Assembly (NCBI RefSeq): GCF_963678975.1
Contig: NC_089275.1
Span: 1 to 64,000 of the forward strand
From: Dysidea avara
Taxonomy: Eukaryota > Porifera > Demospongiae > Dictyoceratida > Dysideidae
DNA length: 64,000 nucleotides
Direction: 5' to 3'
Numbering within the stretch: position 1 is the stretch's first letter; each line of letters begins with the position of its first letter. Below the pieces are notes generated by a model. That model was not told where the DNA came from, searched no databases, and saw nothing but the letters and a program-made list of their open reading frames with translations. The position numbers and the translations under genes are program-made. Of the stretch, positions 1 to 11,436 are shown piece after piece.

Positions 1-1468
1 CCTAACCCTAACCCTAACCCTAACCTACCCTAACCCTAACCCTAACCCTAACCCTACCTAACCCTAACCTAACCCTAACCCTAACCCTAACCCTAACCCT
101 AACCTAACCCTAACCCTAACCCTAACCCTAACCTAACCCTAACCCTAACCCTAACCCTAACCCTAACCTAACCTAACCCTAACCCTAACCCTAACCCTAA
201 CCCTAACCTAACCCTAACCCTAACCCTAACCCTAACCCTAACCCTAACCCTAACCCTAACCCCTAACCCTAACCCTAACCCTAACCCTAACCCTAACCCT
301 AACCCTAACCCTAACCCTAACCCTAACCCTAACCCTAACCAACCCTAACCCTAACCTAACCCTAACCCTAACCCTAACCCTAACCCTAACCCTAACCCTA
401 ACCCTAACCCTAACCCTAACCCTAACCCTAACCCTAACCCTAACCCTAACCCTAACCCTAACCCTAACCCTAACCCTAACCCTAACCCTAACCCTAACCC
501 TAACCCTAACCCTAACCCTAACCCTAACCCTAACCCTAACCCTAACCCTAACCCTAACCCTAACCCTAACCCTAACCCTAACCCTAACCCTAACCCTAAC
601 CCTAACCCTAACCCTAACCCTAACCCTAACCCTAACCCTAACCCTAACCCTAACCCTAACCCTAACCCTAACCCTAACCCTAACCCTAACCCTAACCCTA
701 ACCCTAACCCTAACCCTAACCCTAACCCTAACCCTAACCCTAACCCTAACCCTAACCCTAACCCTAACCCTAACCCTAACCCTAACCCTAACCCTAACCC
801 TAACCCTAACCCTAACCCTAACCCTAACCCTAACCCTAACCCTAACCCTAACCCTAACCCTAACCCTAACCCTAACCCTAACCCTAACCCTAACCCTAAC
901 CCTAACCCTAACCCTAACCCTAACCCTAACCCTAACCCTAACCCTAACCCTAACCCTAACCCTAACCCTAACCCTAACCCTAACCCTAACCCTAACCCTA
1001 ACCCTAACCCTAACCCTAACCCTAACCCTAACCCTAACCCTAACCCTAACCCTAACCCTAACCCTAACCCTAACCCTAACCCTAACCCTAACCCTAACCC
1101 TAACCCTAACCCTAACCCTAACCCTAACCCTAACCCTAACCCTAACCCTAACCCTAACCCTAACCCTAACCCTAACCCTAACCCTAACCCTAACCCTAAC
1201 CCTAACCCTAACCCTAACCCTAACCCTAACCCTAACCCTAACCCTAACCCTAACCCTAACCCTAACCCTAACCCTAACCCTAACCCTAACCCTAACCCTA
1301 ACCCTAACCCTAACCCTAACCCTAACCCTAACCCTAACCCTAACCCTAACCCTAACCCTAACCCTAACCCTAACCCTAACCCTAACCCTAACCCTAACCC
1401 TAACCCTAACCCTAACCCTAACCCTAACCCTAACCCTAACCCTAACCCTAACCCTAACCCTAACCCTA
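1..1468. repeat. Telomeric repeat (CCCTAA)n
   Basis: A run of CCCTAA (TTAGGG on the other strand) starts at base 1, so this is the left chromosome end with the G-rich strand running outward. From about 360 to 1468 the repeat is perfect. In the first 360 bases there are irregular units (CCTAA, CCTACC, CCCCTAA, CCAACCCTAA). These may be true variant repeats or read error at the contig end. The long Arg-Val open frame on the minus strand is a by-product of the six-base period and is not a gene. Confidence 0.98.
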
Positions 1469-2635
1469 AGCACCGTCTAATTAATATTCGCCCTCACCAG
1501 ATGGACATTAACTTGATCTACACATAATAGTTTGCATGATGTAAGTGACTGACTGATTGATTGTGAAAGTGTATGCATATAAAACTGAATATGTATGTAG
1601 AAAAGTTTGAAAGGCCATAACTCGGTCATCTTTGATCCGATGACTTGAAACTACGTATCAAACAACTCAGCTCGATGAGCCGAATCAGATGATGTGTAGA
1701 AAAGTGGGTGTCGATTGTTGAGGACGTATGGAACCCCCTTGTAACCAAACCTTACCTTTCACCTATATACATTTATACATGTAAAAAGTATTTGTGCTAA
1801 GCTGGGTGATTTTTTGTGCATATAGGCAAATTAGTGTGTGTGTGAAGCTGAAAATAGATGATTTTGTGTACATAACCCTATTCTAATTAATGTCCACCAC
1901 CCTAGGGTTACGTAGCACCGTCTAATTAATATTCGCCCTCACCAGATGGACATTAACTTGATCTACACATAATAGTTTGCATGATGTAAGTGACTGACTG
2001 ATTGATTGTGAAAGTGTATGCATATAAAACTGAATATGTATGTAGAAAAGTTTGAAAGGCCATAACTCGGTCATCTTTGATCCGATGACTTGAAACTACG
2101 TATCAAACAACTCAGCTCGATGAGCCGAATCAGATGATGTGTAGAAAAGTGGGTGTCGATTGTTGAGGACGTATGGAACCCCCTTGTAACCAAACCTTAC
2201 CTTTCACCTATATACATTTATACATGTAAAAAGTATTTGTGCTAAGCTGGGTGATTTTTTGTGCATATAGGCAAATTAGTGTGTGTGTGAAGCTGAAAAT
2301 AGATGATTTTGTGTACATAACCCTATTCTAATTAATGTCCACCACCCTAGGGTTACGTAGCACCGTCTAATTAATATTCGCCCTCACCAGATGGACATTA
2401 ACTTGATCTACACATAATAGTTTGCATGATGTAAGTGACTGACTGATTGATTGTGAAAGTGTATGCATATAAAACTGAATATGTATGTAGAAAAGTTTGA
2501 AAGGCCATAACTCGGTCATCTTTGATCCGATGACTTGAAACTACGTATCAAACAACTCAGCTCGATGAGCCGAATCAGATGATGTGTAGAAAAGTGGGTG
2601 TCGATTGTTGAGGACGTATGGAACCCCCTTGTAAA
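1469..2635. repeat. Subtelomeric tandem repeat, 445-base unit, 2.6 copies
   Basis: Units start at 1470, 1915 and 2360, exactly 445 bases apart, and read as identical by eye. The third is cut at about 2635, where unrelated AT-rich sequence begins. Each unit carries TTAATGTCCA and, across the unit junction, its inverted form TGGACATTAA, plus a telomere-like CCCTAGGGTTA just before the next unit. The first unit abuts the telomere directly. Diverged relatives lie at 35.7-36.6 kb. Confidence 0.93.
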
Positions 2636-2922
2636 ATAAAAAAAATAGATCATACTGCTTTTGTAATAGTGTATTATACAATTTTTCTTTATGTGTCAGC
2701 TACTGTATGAAGTTTTTATGTGACTTACAAATAATGAGATAACCCGCCCGCATCTGTTATTCTATGAGAAGCTGATGAGAAACAAGTTATCTCATTGCAG
2801 TGGCCTTAGGTGTCACTAAAGATTCATTCTTATTTACATGTCTATTTTTTTATTAAATTAAGTATATCATTGACAATTATTATTTGCAAATTAAATTACA
2901 ACAAAGTATGTGATTGTTTTGT
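2636..2922. other. Spacer without recognisable feature
   Basis: AT-rich DNA between the subtelomeric repeat and the OB-fold gene. It would hold the 3' flank of that minus-strand gene. I see no coding signal, RNA gene or mobile-element end. Confidence 0.5.
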
Positions 2923-3732
2923 TTATGGTCTGCTAATGCTCTGGGTGATTTCATCACTGCTGTAGTAAGTGGCAGTAAAAGGCCTTGCAGTAAGAAGTAC
3001 AAAGGGCCTGTTTACAGCAGCTTCTGCTATTTCTTCCAAAACAGTAGTGAACGCTTTCAGTGTAACTCTTTTGTCACCACTTTTCACCATCAGCTGAGCA
3101 ACCACTTCAGACTCACATTCCTCCATGCATTGTGCTGTGCTACATGATAGCAGCAACTTTTTTCATGTCATCTTCCCAAAAGTTCATTTTGACAACACCA
3201 CTTTGGTCAGCCACAATGACATTCTGTAGCATTTTACCACTGGATGTACATACAGGCTCATCCACTTGCAGGACTTCGACTTCACAGTTAATTTTATTGT
3301 ACTCTGGTACATTGTTCAGCTCACTTAGTGGCGTTATTGTAACATCTTTTTTCTCCAGGCCAACATTAAAAGTTTTATCAGTTTTCTCAACAGTTGTTCC
3401 TTTGCCAACTAACACCTATCACAGAACAAGGAGTATTATCTGTAATACATACTAACTCTACATATTTACCTCATAATCATTGCTATAGCGTGCCTTCTTT
3501 ACTTGGCAGTTAGTCAGCACAACTGCATTCCCCATCTCTTCACTAAGTCTCTTTCTAATGGCTCCATCAAAACCATAAAGCCGCACTCTTCGATTGTCAT
3601 CCAGTATCTCTCCATGAAAATATGATGCCCCCTTCCCTTTTTCATAGGAGAGATATCTCCCAAAACTCCAGTTATTTGAGCATCTAATGATTCATTCACA
3701 ATACTGCTCACATCAATTTCTTTCGATGCCAT
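2923..3732 (-). pseudogene. RPA-like OB-fold protein gene with two frameshifts
   Basis: Exon 1 runs from the ATG at 3732 (MASKEIDVSSIVNES) to a GTAAAT donor after 3470. Exon 2 starts at 3415 after a TAG acceptor. The segment with YFHGEILDDNRRVRLYGFDG, then a beta-rich part ending near VVKMNFWEDD, looks like the OB-folds of replication protein A and of multicopy RPA-like genes in invertebrates; that family link is from memory, not a search. Two breaks are visible. Near 3640, a run of A then G has lost one base relative to the frame that makes sense. Near 3163, a run of six A has one base too many, after which a sensible frame (AQLMVKSGDKRVTLKAF) continues to a stop at 2923. Both breaks are in homopolymers, so assembly error is as likely as true decay. 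The intron is 54 bases. Confidence 0.6.
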
Positions 3733-3762
3733 CTCTGTGTCTTGACCAATAAAAATGCACAC

Positions 3763-4449
3763 TACAACAGCTACGCTGCCTTTTATAGTGCAAAACTAGC
3801 TATGCTGGAGAGCTGGTGGAATTTCTACACAATCCTATTGTTGTTGACAAGTGTACTACATGAGAAAGTACCACCCATAGCGATAACTGGAACATCCTAT
3901 TGTTAAAGTGTGTGTGTATGTGTGTGTGTAAACAACCCATGACCAGTGGCCAGAAGTGTCAGAAAGTAAAGCCTATCATCCATTTAGAGTACTAAGGTAT
4001 TGCTCCAACTTCCAATCTTACAAATTGTACTGTATGATAGTAAATGTAACATCTCCAACTGCATACGTACTATAAAGGGTTGCATTCATACTCTAGCCTA
4101 TGTTTTCAAACTCCTTTGCCTATGGTAATGGTATGATCATAACTATCACATAATTACAAAGTCTTTAAGTAACACTATTCATTTGCCAGTTTGTTGACAC
4201 TAATGCCTACTAAGCAATGCCAAAGATCAGAAGTTCTATATAATGCTATATGATAAGTTGTACATACTAGCTATAAAAGTTCTAATGCAAATGACTTCAG
4301 GAATTCAAATCCACTTTCCAATTGTACACTGCATATTACTTATTGCTTTAACCACACAATTTAAAGTTCTTTCATGCCAACAACACAAACCATTTACCAC
4401 AGCACACCATCTGTTAGTGCTTAATAGCTTAGTCAGCATTGATATAGTA
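3763..4449. other. Intergenic region, possible promoter of the OB-fold gene
   Basis: Upstream of the minus-strand OB-fold gene. It holds a short TG run near 3907-3930 and otherwise plain AT-rich sequence. No convincing exon or mobile-element end is seen. Confidence 0.4.
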
Positions 4450-4705
4450 TAATACTTAACATTGCAGTGCTGGTGTTAATACTTGATGGCATTGTGCTGG
4501 TGTAGCATTGTGGTGCTGGTATTAATTCTTAATGGCATTGTGCTGGTGTTGATTCTTGATGGCATTGTGCTGGTGTTAATACTTGATAGCACTGTAGTGC
4601 TGGTATAGCATTGTGGTGCTGGTGCTGGTGTTAATACTTGATAACAATGTAGTGCTGGTGTAGCATTGTAATACTGGTGTTAACACTTGATAGCATTGTA
4701 GTACT
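4450..4705. repeat. Imperfect minisatellite built on GCATTGTGGTGCTGGTGTTA
   Basis: A diverged short repeat alternating GTGCTGGTGT, TAATACTTGATG and GCATTGT blocks, with unit length varying between about 30 and 50 bases. It lies just downstream of the proposed last exon of the minus-strand repeat gene. Confidence 0.75.
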
Positions 4706-4914
4706 TCATAGCTTAGTTAGCATTAATCCACCTATTGTTTCTTTATGTCTGTAGTATACATTCCCCTATAGCCATGTTTTTTCTGTGTCTTTGTCCCTGT
4801 GTGTTCAATTAGAGTATAAAGCTCACATGTATTGAATAGTAATGCTTGATTCCCTTTCATCTGTGAATTGTAGTTACTATAGAAATGATCCTGCACGTAG
4901 GGCAGGTACCAATG

Positions 4915-6716
4915 CTAGTAAGCTATAAGACCGACTTCTGCAGATCCAGTCACATATAATGTACCAAAAACAAAAAACTTAATGTGCAAAAAGGTAGGTT
5001 TCCAGTCACATAGCTATTGAAATTATACGTACTCACCTGATTGGCTACTGCTGACAGGTTGGCCAGTATTGACAGGTCTCACTGCTTCACAAATTCAAAC
5101 AAATAATATTTTAATGAAACGACGTTGACTTGACTAACCTGGTAGGCCACTGTTGACAGGTTGATCACTGTCGACAGGTTGACCCCTGTTGACAGGTATC
5201 ACTGCTTCACAAACACAAACAAATAATATTTTAATGAAACGGCATTGACTTGGACTAACTTGATAGACCCCTGTTGACAGGTTGGCTACTTTTGACAGGT
5301 CTTACTGCTTCACAAATACAAACAAATAATATTTTAATGAAACGATGTTGACTCGACTAACCTGGTAGACCCCTGTTGACAGGTTGACCACTGTTGACAG
5401 GTCTCACTACTTCACAAATACAAACAAATAATATTTTAATGTAACGACGTTGACTTGACTAACCTGGTAGGCCACTGTTGACAGGTTGACTACTGTTGGC
5501 AGGTCTCACTGCTTCACAAATACAAACAAATAATATTTTAATGAAACCACGTTGACTTGACTAACCTGGTAGGCCACTGTTGACAGGTTGACCCCTGTTG
5601 ACAGGTTGACCCCTGTTGACAGGTTGACCACTGTTGACAGGTTGATTACTGTTGACAGGTCTCACTGCTTCACAAATACAAACAAATAATATTTTAATGA
5701 AATGACGTTGACTTGACTAACCTGGTAGGCCACTGTTGACAGGTTGACCACTGTTGACAGGTCTCACAACTATACATACGTATACATGTAATTTATGTTT
5801 GCTAGCATTCACATCCTGCACGCATGCACGCACACTACTGTAATTGTCTCAAATAGTGGCACAGACATTCATTTCTTACAAGTTACAGGTATGTCCACCC
5901 ATACCAGTGGTCTGGGTGAAAACATTATAGCAAAGATAAAAAGATGCAAGCAACAGTTTCTCTTCTACCAGACGAGACCAGGTGTTTAATTGAAACTGGC
6001 CACTATGTGAGGTTACGTATATATAATACCTCTTAATCTTAGACGATGTCTGTTGTTCAATATTTGGACTAAAGTGTCCTTGCCATATCTGGTTGGAGTC
6101 AACAGTTCAACTCCAGGTGGCAATCCCTCCATTATCAGGTCACCATATTCTTCTACCCTCTAATAGGGAAACTTGATTGTTGGCTTGTTAACAAAAGTTC
6201 CTAAAACACTTAACTACATGAATAATCCAAATATTATACTGTAGACAATCATATGCATGTATGCAGTGGATAGGTAGTTGAATTATTAAATATGTTCTCA
6301 TAGAGTGATACGTAGTTACACCTAATTCTAAGTAAAACGATATCTGCACACATGATACGTAATCTCGTACTGTAGAGATGATTGAACAACTCCTGGACCT
6401 CCTCCCTCAAAATCTCCTTCTTGCTTTTAGCATAATTTAATTGTGGGGCTGTAAAACAGCACATGTAAATATATTCCATATACATACAGAAATGCGTACT
6501 AGAATTAGCAGCAATATAGCCTACAAATGAAAACGGGATGTGAGAATCCGATTCCAACAGAAACCTTCGGCCAGTTGCAGACCCACCAATTATATGTGTC
6601 CCACCACATACAGCAATGTACATCAGCTCAAAGCCAGGTAGTCTGTCAGCATTACCATTCTGGAACACAAGTAATGCAACAACATGAACTCCATTAATAG
6701 ACTGTCCACAATACAT
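4915..6716 (-). CDS. Unrecognised gene whose 3' half is a tandem exon-intron array
   Basis: I do not recognise the protein. Exons follow from splice sites and phase. Exon A spans about 6716 to 6500 (contains HVVALLVFQNGNADRLPGF). Exon B spans 6448 to 6322 (KSKKEILREEVQELFNHLYS). Exon C spans 6157 to 6030 (VEEYGDLIMEGLPPGVELL). Seven repeat exons follow: 5769-5722, 5664-5566, 5508-5464, 5406-5362, 5304-5260, 5201-5139 and 5081-5037. A possible last exon, 4937-4915, ends in TAG. Exon C ends in phase 1, and each repeat exon enters and leaves in phase 1, giving protein repeats of the form VRPVNSGQPVNSGLP. The exact ends of exons A and B are uncertain, and the start may lie further upstream: 7212-7091 could be an earlier exon with a hydrophobic stretch followed by Arg/Lys. 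Repeat exons are well supported; the rest is moderate. Confidence 0.6.
5037..5769 (-). repeat. Tandem exon-intron array, basic unit 102 bases (45 exon + 57 intron)
   Basis: Seven repeat exons of 48, 99, 45, 45, 45, 63 and 45 bases (in transcript order) are separated by introns of 57 or 58 bases. Nearly every intron starts GTTAGTC and ends GTGAAGCAG or GTGAAGTAG. The longer exons carry extra 18-base copies of the inner repeat (CAACAGTGGTCAACCTGT on the minus strand), so two levels of repeat are nested and all lengths stay divisible by three. The last exon is followed by GTGAGT. Confidence 0.85.
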
Positions 6717-7227
6717 ATTTACAAAGAATTATCTTATCTAGTAGCAGTAGCAGTTCATGGCAGCCGTTAAGGAACATCAATTACGTATATAAATGCACAT
6801 GTTAAATATCCATACAAATTGTAGTAGATAAATAAAATTAAAAGTTTATACAATGTAGTTTAGACCATTAGCTTGTTGCATCATTAATATTTCTGTGTAC
6901 ATGGTACATAATATTTTAAAGACATCATATACCCAGATGATGGTTAACATGTTAAGAAAACAAGACAAGAAGATTTCAAAGTATCAAATTGCTTTGGCGA
7001 AAAGGTTTCATCCTGTCATAATCAGACAATTGTTTTTGGTCATATTGGTGTTATTTTTTTGTCGTCAGCAAACCTAGATATTACATGTACCTCACTACAG
7101 CAATGGGCTGCTTCATCAGCTACATATCTCTCCTTGGAACATCTATTTTTTTTTCTGGACTGATTCCAACATCTCAGACGTATTGCAGTACAAGTAATAA
7201 TAACCAGTAATCCTAAATCACTAAACT

Positions 7228-7620
7228 ATAGTATGTACGCGTTGAGCTGGATCCTCAAAAACATTTAATAACTCAGGGATAGAATTACATAAGCACTTGA
7301 AATTGGACTCATTTGCAGTACTTGACCCCCTAAAAATATTTTTAAATCATTTCATTTGAAATTTTGGTAACAGAATTATAACCAATCAAAGTTTCCCCCA
7401 TACATTTCCTATGGGGAAGACATAAAAGTGTACAGTCTGTTACGGGCCTTTCCAGATCTTGTAATTGTGCCAAACTGCACATGTCTGTTCTTTTCCACAT
7501 TGCTGCCATCACTAATCACTTGGTTAGATGAATTATTATTATTTCTCTTCAGAAAAATCCATAATTCAATTTTAGCTGTTTTCTCAGGATCCAGCTCAAC
7601 TTGTACATACTACAACCTAG
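7228..7620. mobile_element. Possible MITE with inverted ends
   Basis: The two ends share an inverted stretch of about 28 bases: GTATGTACGCGTTGAGCTGG at 7231 and its near-complement ending near 7612. The interior contains CCCCCATACATTTCCTATGG, itself a short hairpin. No clear target-site duplication was found. A minus-strand open stretch starting VELDPEKTAKIELW overlaps the right end and may be chance. Confidence 0.45.
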
Positions 7621-8060
7621 GTGTAACCCTAAGGTCTGCATTAATTGGAATAGAAATCAATGTGATTTTTGCACTTCAAGTTTGATTTCTATCTGGAAAT
7701 GATGTTTGTGGGGTTGAAATACTTACCATAATCAAAATTTTGGAAGACAATTTTTGTTTTAGTGCTATGTAGTTAAGCATTGCAACTCGTGCTTAAAGTG
7801 TGCACTAGAAGCAGCTAGTATTTGAGCATCGGCCAGGTGATAAAAATCTGTCAGTTCAATTCCCAGTTACCACTGTTGATCAACTGGTTTGTTGCTTCAC
7901 ACAACAGGGGAAGATTATGGGTGCTTAGACTTTCACCTGTGGGAAATGGCACATTCAGCAGTCTGGTTGCTGCTCCTACCCAAGAAGCACCTTTTTTACA
8001 GCACCTAAGTAGTGCACAGCTACGTATCCCATGGCTAGTCGACTGGGTTAAAGAAGACCT
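7621..8060. other. No feature recognised
   Basis: Short open frames occur on both strands (for example 7822-8082 on the plus strand) but lack splice context or a recognisable motif. Confidence 0.3.
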
Positions 8061-8071
8061 TTGCTTTGTTT

Positions 8072-8096
8072 TGTGTGTGTAGTGTGTGTGTATGTG

Positions 8097-8160
<64 letters not shown>

Positions 8161-8185
8161 TGTTGTGTGTGTGTGTGCATGCATG
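8072..8185. repeat. TG and CGTG microsatellite
   Basis: (TG)n runs into (CGTG)n from about 8109 to 8163, then (TG)n again. The His-Thr and Cys-Val open frames over it are products of the repeat. Confidence 0.95.
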
Positions 8186-8786
8186 TGTTTGTGCCTTAAG
8201 TGACAATCCAGCACTATATATTATTAATTGGGATCTTGGTAAATAAATCTCAAGTCTTACACACAAGTTTATACATCAAGGTGGGACTATACAGATCACT
8301 AAGTCAACTTATATACATGTTTACAAACAGTAGAGTAAATTAAGCCAGCTTCACCTGGAGATACGTACCTGAGTATCACTTAACTGTCACAGCAAAAATA
8401 GTAAGAATGTATTATGAACATGTACACACATGCATACACACAACCACATCCAAAAAGACACAGTTAATAGCATGCAACCAGTGCTAAAATGCTTGTACTT
8501 AACAGTAGTACGTACGTAGGAGGGACTTGAGTATTTTCGAGAACTAAAGGTGGGCAAAGACTATAGCAACAAAGCTCAGCTGCATTAAATATTATTTTGC
8601 TTCGATCCATTGTTAAACTACTGATGTAACCACTGGGTGGAAAATTTCCCCAATAGAGACCACAACACAGCAGCTTCAGGCTGATATAAAGCTGAGTAAG
8701 CTTGTATATGAGTTTCTACGTAGCTACAGCAAAAAACAGCAACTTGCAATTGGCATAACTGGGAATTCTAGGAACTTTCATAACAA

Positions 8787-8960
8787 TGGAATGACGTAAC
8801 TAATGAAGTAGTGCTGGCAAAGACAACATCGACTTTTAAACGCTACTTAGATCAGTATTGGAGAGAAACTGGACATAGACATTGTCAAAGGCCTTTGGCC
8901 TACTAATCAAGTTTGTATTTAAATTGTCCACTAAATAATAATAATAATAAGTTGATGTTG
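8787..8960 (+). mobile_element. LINE 3' end: C-terminus of a reverse-transcriptase ORF
   Basis: In frame from 8787: WNDVTNEVVLAKTTSTFKRY, then LDQYWRET, with a stop at 8904-8906. The pattern W-N-x(5)-V-V-x-A, then F-K-x(2)-L-D-x-Y-W, is typical of the extreme C-terminus of CR1/L2/jockey-like LINE ORF2. It is followed by a short 3' tail ending in (AAT)n at 8936-8950, typical of such elements. Upstream sequence has no long open frame, so the copy is heavily 5'-truncated. A similar AGGCCTTTGGCC block at 9487-9500 suggests a second, more decayed 3' end. Confidence 0.65.
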
Positions 8961-9559
8961 TGCTACTTCTAAAAACCAGGTGCCACTGTGCAGCTCTATC
9001 TGAACTTAATCACCATTCACCAATGCTATACTTATTGTACAAGATTTTTAACCTGTAATTTTACATACTGTAAAAGACAGCTAAGACAGAGTTATGCATA
9101 AAGCTTCACTGTAATTTAGTATTTCGTACTTCCCTAAATATGTTTCTAAGTGTTGCTAAGGAAGCATAATTGTAATAAACCGCTGTAAACACTTTACGCA
9201 CAGAAGTATCTTCTTAACTGTTTAATAGTTTGTCTATAGTATTATTAGAAGCAAGAAAAGAACAAAAAACTTCATGCTGAGCTAGCGGAACTCAATAAGG
9301 AAGGGAATCGGTACAGAATAAAGCATGGCAAGATAATCCTGAGAGAGGCAACTAGTTCATAGATAATGCCAGCCAGCTTTATCAGGTTGTATTGATTAAA
9401 CGATTGATCCTGGAACAAGCTTGTCTATATCTCTTGTCTCAAATGCAGCAATCAAATGATATTGAATTTGGATATGGACAGATAAAAGGCCTTTGGCCCA
9501 TCAAATTACTATATATGCATTATACTCTTATAGAGGTTTGCATATTAATCTATAAATAA

Positions 9560-10326
9560 AAAATTAATAAATAAATATTTTTTGAAAATTCTTTAAACGA
9601 AGCCTTGAAGCTGCTCTTCATTTTCTTTTGTGTAAGTACGGGTCATGCCCACTTTCTGGAGGAAGAGATACGCTCTACCCAAGAGCCAGCTAGGCCTACT
9701 ACAGTGTTTTTCAGTTGTACAACACTTAAAAGCTCTACTGGAAAGGTTGCCCGTAAAGTTTGCAGAAAGTCGCTGGGTAAAGAAGAAACTGCTTTCGAGC
9801 TAAGGCTTAGCATAGGCTTAATTAGCCACAGAGCTACTTTCGTGCACAAGAGCAGGTGTGGACAAACAAACAAACAAACAAACAAACAAACACTTTTCAT
9901 AAAACAATTTCGGTAAACCAGGTCCGCGCCTGGTTTAAAAATCGCAGTAACATGGAGTCATATTCATATATTGTGCTGTGAGACCTTCAATGTTGGTTGT
10001 AAGTAAACTGTAGGTCACCCACAGTCTAGTCGGGTCACATTCCAGAAGGGATGGATTTTCTTCCTTATACCTAAAGCGTTAGTACCTAAAGTGTTAATTA
10101 ATTTGTATTAGAACTTTATCCTAAGATTGGAGGGATTTTTTCCTTCTTTGGTCCTTTTCTGTTTCATCTTACCGGTTCTAAGTAATGTAGTTTTAAAGTT
10201 TGAGAGTCCCTAGGTTTAGGCTACGTAATCCTAAGGCATGCTGTCAGGCTTTCGGTGCTGGTCATTGTAAAGCTGAAATACAAGTACAAATACATGTACG
10301 CGGTATTGCATTTATGTTGTACTGAC
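9560..10326. other. No gene recognised; (CAAA)n run at 9868-9892
   Basis: Holds a short CAAA microsatellite and AT-rich sequence. An overlapping pair of plus and minus open frames at 9605-9916 has no motif and no splice support. Confidence 0.35.
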
Positions 10327-11436
10327 CAATTTGTGTAATTGCTTTAGGATTTTAGTTGATTCCCGCTTAAAGTTGATAGGCTCTGTATCTGCAATATCAG
10401 CATCACGGGCTCTGTCCCTGAATGACTGCCTTTCCTCTTCTGAAAGAAGCCTTCACAGCCTCCCAGATTCCACATTTTTTCTCTTAAATGTTCCCAATGC
10501 TTTAGCTTCTGCAGTGTGAAAGGAATAGCATCTCAAAATTACACTGGAACCAAAAATCAATCAGGAAAGGGTAATTAGTACCATTCATAACCATTACCCT
10601 GTTACAATCTATCTTATGTCCTAATGCTTAGGTAAGTAGCGATTGCTGGATAGTAACATGTACGTAAAATATTGTTACACTGTTACATGTACGGGCAGTA
10701 ATGCTGCTACACAAGGATCGCAAGATACTAAGATACTTTATGCTGCAACATTGTACCACGCAAAGATTATCGGACTGTAAGATAGTGGTCATCCCTGTGT
10801 TACAGCATAACAGCTAGTATCTGTGCAGTAAACATGGCCTGTTGTAACAGCCAGTACCTTAATAACTGGCAATCTCTTTAAAACAGTGTATCAGTGTAAA
10901 TATTACTAAGAAACAGTACAGTATAATTGTTTCTATGTGATGTCACAAAATAACAAAGAAATAAGACTGATAGTGAGATAGATCCTGTATAAGATCATGA
11001 CAGTTGCAAATGCTTGTTACTGTACTTTTAAAATGGCTTTTGGTCACATATCTTGCCACATATGATACCCTTATATATGCATTTTATCAAGTTTGACAGA
11101 TTTTTTAGAAGCTGAACCCTCAACAATGTAAACACTACACTAAATACATATAGTACTATGTATTTAAGCTATACAGTTCCAGAACATTTAATCACATAAA
11201 ATTAAAGTTGAGTATGCAATATTTAAGTCCCACAAAAGAATACACAATGCACGGTGGTTCATTGTACACATAGTTCACACACCTGCAGTCTTCGGAAACT
11301 CAGCATGCCACAAATTATATCCACAGTTTGCTCTAATCTTCCTTAGGGGCTTAAGTACATTGTCCTCTCCATCATCGCTACTGCTACTGCTACTGTCGTC
11401 ATGATGTCTTCGCTTGCCTGTTGTATTCTCAGCCAT
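10327..11436 (-). pseudogene. HMG-box-like gene, two exons, in-frame TGA in exon 2
   Basis: Exon 1 runs from the ATG at 11436 to a GTGTGTG donor after 11283, with a Ser/Asp-rich acidic stretch, then a basic part, then GYNLWHAEFPKTA. Exon 2 enters at 10508 after ACTGCAG in matching phase 1 and reads EAKALGTFKRKNVESGRL, then TGA, then in the same frame RLLSEEERQSFRDRARDADI and on to a GTCAGT donor after 10327. The pattern (NLWH...F, LSEEERQSF, KREST) resembles the HMG-like DNA-binding modules of invertebrate multicopy genes. The stop sits where a Trp or Arg codon would fit, so a single base change explains it. No further 3' exon was found. The copy is probably dead. Confidence 0.5.

Noticed and set aside
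256-1473. 405-residue Arg-Val open frame on the minus strand
   Set aside because: It is the translation of (TTAGGG)n, a six-base period that encodes a dipeptide; no gene.
2771-2785. CTGATGAGAAAC as a hammerhead core
   Set aside because: There is no room for stem II between CTGATGA and GAAA, and no flanking stems.
5037-5769. CRISPR-like array of repeats and spacers
   Set aside because: The regular spacing is that of exons and introns in a eukaryote; the spacers are themselves repeats, and the chromosome end is telomeric.
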